Origin: JABGQS01 sp963674545
GTDB taxonomy: Bacteria > Bacillota > Clostridia > Christensenellales > SZUA-584
Assembly: GCA_963674545.2 (NCBI GenBank)
Contig: CAXXFB010000001.1
Location: 1,116,001-1,180,000, forward strand
Reading direction: 5' to 3'
Length of the DNA: 64,000 nucleotides
Under the pieces are notes generated by a model. The model saw nothing but the letters and a program-made list of their open reading frames with translations, had not been told where the DNA came from and did not search any database. Below are positions 60,589 to 64,000 of this stretch, in pieces. Position 1 is the stretch's first letter. Every line of letters starts with the position of its first letter. The position numbers and the translations under genes were made by a program.

Positions 60589-61683
60589 TCAGAAATCGCC
60601 GTTAAAAACGAGATCACATTTGTTTTTGATTTTAAGGTTTGAAAAATAGTTGTTTTCCAGAGGTATCCATTCCCTAACGTAACGCTCCAGCATCGCTGCT
60701 CCGTTTCTTTTAAGGATACGTTTTTTCTGTGTTTGCCGGTCTATCCCTATGAAAACTTTGAGATTATAGCTGTTTGACAGATTCGGATGCATGCTATAGC
60801 ACCCTTCCACTATATTGAGCCGCTTTGGCAATATCTTTATTGGCTTTGCCAGGGCTTGAACGTGGCAGTCGTACGGTCTGTATGAAAAAGGTTCCATGCT
60901 GTTTATTCCGCCAATGACTTCACGCAGAAAACGCTCGTGATCAATATTGCCGCCGTTTTCGTTTAAGCGATCATCGGTCTTTTGCTCCGGCGTAAGAAAG
61001 AATTGATCCATAGGGAAAACATTACAGCCATCCTGTAAGCGCTCCCCAGTCTCTCCCTCTTCTGTTTCGTACACGCTTTTAATAAGCGCTGCCAGCCAGG
61101 TTTTGCCCGCGCCGCTGTTGCCGTCAATAGCAACGGTCAACACATCCTGCGAAGCAAGCATTTGCTCTATAAGTGAAAACAAACTGAAAAAATTCATAAA
61201 CTGCGCTTTAACAACACGATAAGCAGGTTTGTAAGCTTGCCGGTATTCCTCGCTGTGGCTGACAGGCGGATAGCCTTTGGCTCTCAGCTCTTTTATATAC
61301 ACTTTAGCAGCATCGGCATCGAACGGAAGCAAGCGTTCTTCGCAGCACCGGGCAATGCAGGCAAGCTTCTTCTCAAAGCTCTTCACACTGCCTTTTGACG
61401 TGTTTGCGCTTACAACAAAAAAACGGTTGACCGTATCAATACTAACGCCATCAAGCGCTCCAAGGTTTAGCCTGCACATACCTGTACCAATGTCCTCAAA
61501 CATTTTACTTAAGTCAGGCGAGACCTGCAGCGCACTGTATTCGTCTTTCAGGCGCTGCAGGCTGTCTGCCTCACTTTTAATTATATGCCCCCCGCCAAAT
61601 TCGCTTTGGTATACAAGCTTGACTGCGTCTTCAAGCTGCATCTTCGGGTACGCTTTATAATGCTTTAGCAGCATGTTCTTCAT
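60589..61683 (-). CDS. P-loop kinase (uridine-kinase-like) with an N-terminal helical domain
   Basis: 364 aa cytoplasmic. The N-terminal 165 residues are helical (MLLKHYKAYPKMQLEDAVKLVYQSEFGGGH) and of unknown role. The C-terminal half is a uridine/pantothenate-kinase-like P-loop domain: Walker A AIDGNSGAGKTWLA near 187-200, FPMDQFFLTPEQ near 228 (substrate loop of the uridine kinase family), and VEGCYSMHP near 302 (Walker B). A GGCRPY-like FSYRPYDCHVQ also fits. It is 18 bp after the ECF S component on the same strand, so it likely phosphorylates and traps the compound imported by that transporter. Confidence 0.8.
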   Translation of the reverse strand: MKNMLLKHYKAYPKMQLEDAVKLVYQSEFGGGHIIKSEADSLQRLKDEYSALQVSPDLSKMFEDIGTGMCRLNLGALDGVSIDTVNRFFVVSANTSKGSVKSFEKKLACIARCCEERLLPFDADAAKVYIKELRAKGYPPVSHSEEYRQAYKPAYRVVKAQFMNFFSLFSLIEQMLASQDVLTVAIDGNSGAGKTWLAALIKSVYETEEGETGERLQDGCNVFPMDQFFLTPEQKTDDRLNENGGNIDHERFLREVIGGINSMEPFSYRPYDCHVQALAKPIKILPKRLNIVEGCYSMHPNLSNSYNLKVFIGIDRQTQKKRILKRNGAAMLERYVREWIPLENNYFSNLKIKNKCDLVFNGDF

Positions 61684-61701
61684 GCCGTTTCCGCCTCTCT
61701 A

Positions 61702-62244
61702 TTAGTTAGTATTCAATTCAGGATTCAATACTTTCGTACGCCGCAGCGCTATCATCAGAACTGGGATCAGTATTATCTGTATCACTATACCCGGCCATGC
61801 ATTGAGCACCGCCCCGGAAATAAACATCTGCCAGGTCACCGCAGTTCCACCGAGTCCATAGAACAGATAAGCCGCTATCCCCCATACTATCCTGCCGCCG
61901 ATCATAGCAAGTATCAGATCGACAAAAAGAAAGCCGATTTTCTTGGGGAAAAGCTGATAGAACAGGCCTGCCAGCAGACCGTATGTTGCCAGTTCAAACG
62001 CCATTGTAACGGCGAAAGGGAACATGGGCGGCATACCAAACAACAAGCTCCGCAGCAGCGGTGTAATAAAACCAACCGCTGTTCCGTACTTCCAGCCGCA
62101 TATGAATCCGCATAGAAGAACGGGGATATGCATTGGCAGAAGCATGCTCCCGAACTGGGGTATCTGCCCGGTTAAAAACGGAAGAACAAGACCAAGTGCC
62201 AGAAACATGCTGGCAAGTACCAATCTTCTTGTGCTATTTTTCAT
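61702..62244 (-). CDS. ECF transporter S component (vitamin or nucleoside-type substrate)
   Basis: 180 aa from the ATG at 62244 (GGAGG 8 bases upstream). About six TM segments. The conserved LPMHIPVLLCGFICG near 40-54 and GFITPLLRSLLFGMPPMFPFAVTMAFELATYG near 62-95 match family PF12822-type S components. These bind a small metabolite and share an energising ECF module encoded elsewhere. Substrate unknown. The kinase gene downstream suggests a nucleoside or a phosphorylatable vitamin. A structured leader with two alternative pairings lies upstream (62272-62336). Confidence 0.85.
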   Translation of the reverse strand: MKNSTRRLVLASMFLALGLVLPFLTGQIPQFGSMLLPMHIPVLLCGFICGWKYGTAVGFITPLLRSLLFGMPPMFPFAVTMAFELATYGLLAGLFYQLFPKKIGFLFVDLILAMIGGRIVWGIAAYLFYGLGGTAVTWQMFISGAVLNAWPGIVIQIILIPVLMIALRRTKVLNPELNTN

Positions 62245-62262
62245 TAATAAAACCTCCAAATA

Positions 62263-62400
62263 AAAAATACCCGAAATACTGTTTCCTATTGGAAAACAAC
62301 TACCTTCGTGGTATTAGATAAAAACTTATATTTCGGTTATAATGACGCCGGCTTCTTGCCTGCTTATGTTATTAGAACATACCGCAAATTAAAAGTCAAC
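62263..62400 (-). promoter_or_regulatory. Promoter and structured 5' leader of the ECF/kinase operon (putative riboswitch or attenuator)
   Basis: On the minus strand TTGACT (62400-62395), 17 bp, TCTAAT gives a promoter. The leader holds CCGAAATA (about 62336-62329) that pairs perfectly with TATTTCGG (about 62279-62272), followed by GTATTTTTTATTT, a terminator-like form. Alternatively AATACC (about 62314) pairs with GGGTATT (about 62267-62273), enclosing a small stem GTTTTCC / GGAAAC. The two folds exclude each other, as in riboswitches. It matches no riboswitch class I know. Confidence 0.5.
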
Positions 62401-62498
62401 ATGAGTAAAGAATTTTTTACTGCCTTTCATTAGCTTTACATATAGTCATATGTGCTATTATAATAAACTCTGCGATTAAATTATAAAGAGGAAGCGCT

Positions 62499-63017
62499 AT
62501 GTCGAATGATGCAATAGAGAATTTATCAAAAGAAGAATTAATAGAACTGCTAGATATATACGCCAAGAACTGGCTCGCTATGGACGGTGTCTGGTTCCAA
62601 TCGATAGAGAGAAAGTTTGGCATGGACGAAGCAATGCAGCACGACGAAAATGCATGGAGAGTTTTTACCGCCGTTGAGGCAAACAGAATCAGAAAGTTTC
62701 TGCTGCTGCCGGAAAATCCGGGAATAGAGGGGCTTTCCAAAGCACTCCGCTACAGGATGTATGCAAACATAAATAAAGATGAAATCATTGTTGAAGGCAA
62801 CACATTGATATACAGGACGCTTGACTGCCGGGTGCAAAACACAAGGAAAAGAAAAGGGATGCAGTACCACCCCTGTAAATCGGTCGGTTTAATTGAATAC
62901 ACTTATTTTGCTAAAACGATAGATAAGCGGTTCGAGTGCGAAGCTTTAAGCTGCTATCCTGAAATCACCGATGAAAGCTGCAACTGCTCATGGAAATTCA
63001 CTTTAGCAGAAGACTAA
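62499..63017 (+). CDS. DUF6125 family protein, unknown function
   Basis: 172 aa cytoplasmic. The N-terminal helix-rich part contains LYAKNWLAMDGVWFQSIE-like and GMDEAMQHDENAWRVFTAVEANRI. The C-terminal part has paired Cys (CRVQ, CEALSCYP, CNCSW). Resembles DUF6125-type proteins found in Clostridia and methanogens. GAGG precedes the ATG. Function unknown. Confidence 0.72.
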   Translation: MSNDAIENLSKEELIELLDIYAKNWLAMDGVWFQSIERKFGMDEAMQHDENAWRVFTAVEANRIRKFLLLPENPGIEGLSKALRYRMYANINKDEIIVEGNTLIYRTLDCRVQNTRKRKGMQYHPCKSVGLIEYTYFAKTIDKRFECEALSCYPEITDESCNCSWKFTLAED

Positions 63018-63024
63018 GCTGCCC

Positions 63025-63864
63025 CTAATTCTTATCCAAAAATTCAATTATCTCTGCCCCCATGTTGAAAAGAGCATGAGATTTGTTCTTTAATATCTTT
63101 ATTTGTGCCTGTGGGATTAATTGCCTCAATCTCTTTGCGCTTTGTTCTATATCTACCAGCGGGTCGTCTTCTCCCCCAAGAAAAAGTATAGGCATGTTTA
63201 GTTTCTTAATCTGTTCATCTGAAAAGACAGGAGTATAAAAAGGACGTGGGATATAGTATTTTCTCAATAGCTCTTCAAATTCGAGAGTCTCTTTCGGTAT
63301 CTTACTGCTGCCAAATATCAAAGCGTTTAGCTTATCCCGTCCTCTTCTGCCCTGCAGCGCGAACGAAACTGACTTTAAAACAAACGCCTTTTGAAGCGGC
63401 GCAAATCCGGCTGGCGCCAATAGAACCAACTGCTCGACTCTTTGCGGAAAACTCGTAGCAATACAAAGTGAAAGCCAGCCGCCCAGTGAATTTCCGACAA
63501 CAGCCGCTTTATTCAGCCCAAGTCCGTCCATGACTTCGATTATCCAGCCTGAATAATTTTCACACTCCAGAGCCGGTCTGCTTTCTGCGCTCTTGCCCGG
63601 CTCCCCGATTATATCTACAGCATATACTTTGTACTTTTCCCCAAGCACCTGTGCATCATACATCCATATAGCGGAATTAGTCGAAGAACCATGGAACAAC
63701 AGGACAGCTTCTGCGCCTTCCCTTCCACTTGCCATCACAAAAGTTTCACCGTATGATGTTGGTATCATTATCTGTCTGTTTGGCTCAGGCCACATCTTCA
63801 GCCCTTCTTCATACAGTTTCATTATTTTATCTTTGCCTTTTGCTGTTCTGAAAACTTCGCCCAT
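63025..63864 (-). CDS. Alpha/beta hydrolase
   Basis: 279 aa. Oxyanion region LLFHGSSTNSAIW near 53, nucleophile elbow VVGNSLGGWLSL (G-N-S-L-G, Ser near 122), Asp in GGEDDPLVDIE near 233, and catalytic His in KSHALFN near 261, giving a complete triad. Family members are esterases, lipases or C-C hydrolases. Substrate unknown. AGGAG is 5 bases before the ATG. From 63865 to 64000 there is only a likely promoter region. Confidence 0.88.
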   Translation of the reverse strand: MGEVFRTAKGKDKIMKLYEEGLKMWPEPNRQIMIPTSYGETFVMASGREGAEAVLLFHGSSTNSAIWMYDAQVLGEKYKVYAVDIIGEPGKSAESRPALECENYSGWIIEVMDGLGLNKAAVVGNSLGGWLSLCIATSFPQRVEQLVLLAPAGFAPLQKAFVLKSVSFALQGRRGRDKLNALIFGSSKIPKETLEFEELLRKYYIPRPFYTPVFSDEQIKKLNMPILFLGGEDDPLVDIEQSAKRLRQLIPQAQIKILKNKSHALFNMGAEIIEFLDKN

Positions 63865-64000
63865 TATTTCTCCTGTCTGTAAATTTATATTGTACTTTCA
63901 TTGTACTATATTCAGCGATATAAATGTATACCAGTTTCACAGGAACCGTTTGTTTTATGGCGCAAACCGTCTCATTACACTGCATATCTTGCTCTCACAC

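Overview
The window looks like a chromosomal segment of a low-to-moderate GC Firmicute of the class Clostridia. Supporting evidence is the strong AGGAGG-type ribosome sites, NfnAB, a DUF4364-type protein, YesM/YesN-type regulation of sugar ABC importers, an ECF transporter S component and a MobV-type mobilisable element. I cannot name a genus from sequence alone. No viral structural genes, rRNA or CRISPR array were seen.

Layout. 1-8.1 kb: a CUT1-type sugar importer (substrate-binding lipoprotein, two permeases, MsmK-like ATPase) with its own sensor kinase/AraC-type regulator pair, all on the minus strand. One permease is broken by a single-base homopolymer frameshift, and a decayed rhamnulokinase fragment lies between kinase and binding protein. 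The binding-protein and permease promoters carry the same 34-bp block at the same distance from identical -10 regions, a likely operator for the AraC-type regulator. 8.2-9.5 kb: a small zinc-ribbon membrane protein and an orphan tRNA 3' end followed by a terminator. 9.5-10.8 kb: glutamate dehydrogenase.

10.8-23.0 kb: an unusual sugar-catabolic locus. It has a CUT2 importer (RbsA/RbsC/RbsB type), a short-chain dehydrogenase, a rhamnose-mutarotase-like protein, a DeoR regulator, a TIM-barrel isomerase, a class III aminotransferase, a rhamnulokinase-type kinase, a creatininase-family amidohydrolase and a UroD-family protein. T-rich repeats in the promoter regions suggest common control by the DeoR protein. 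The gene set fits breakdown of an amino- or acylamino-6-deoxy sugar, possibly methylated, better than plain rhamnose. That is inference.

23.0-29.9 kb: a decaying integrative mobilisable element with two MobV-type relaxases (one apparently lacking a normal start codon, one cut by IS debris), a candidate oriT containing the pMV158-type nick sequence, a RepA-like ATPase, a small HTH protein, a DUF6076-like protein and a tyrosine integrase. It abuts a tRNA-Val / 6S-like RNA / tRNA-Gln cluster. 30-57.8 kb: mostly core genes, including flavin reductase, ferredoxin-type reductase, NfnAB, two tandem beta-propeller proteins, an ARMT1-type phosphatase, CinA, an FMN-binding redox protein, acetyltransferases, GlmS, GlmM, TrxB, a CtpA-type protease, an SH3/peptidoglycan-binding protein, a CPBP protease, a dehydrogenase and an ArsR-type regulator with an MFS exporter.

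57.8-64 kb: tRNA-Thr and tRNA-Pro, a duplicated tRNA-Pro 3' end, an accessory pair (PD-(D/E)XK-like nuclease plus a membrane-anchored protein), a PHP-domain fragment, an ECF S component plus P-loop kinase preceded by a structured leader, a DUF6125-like protein and an alpha/beta hydrolase.
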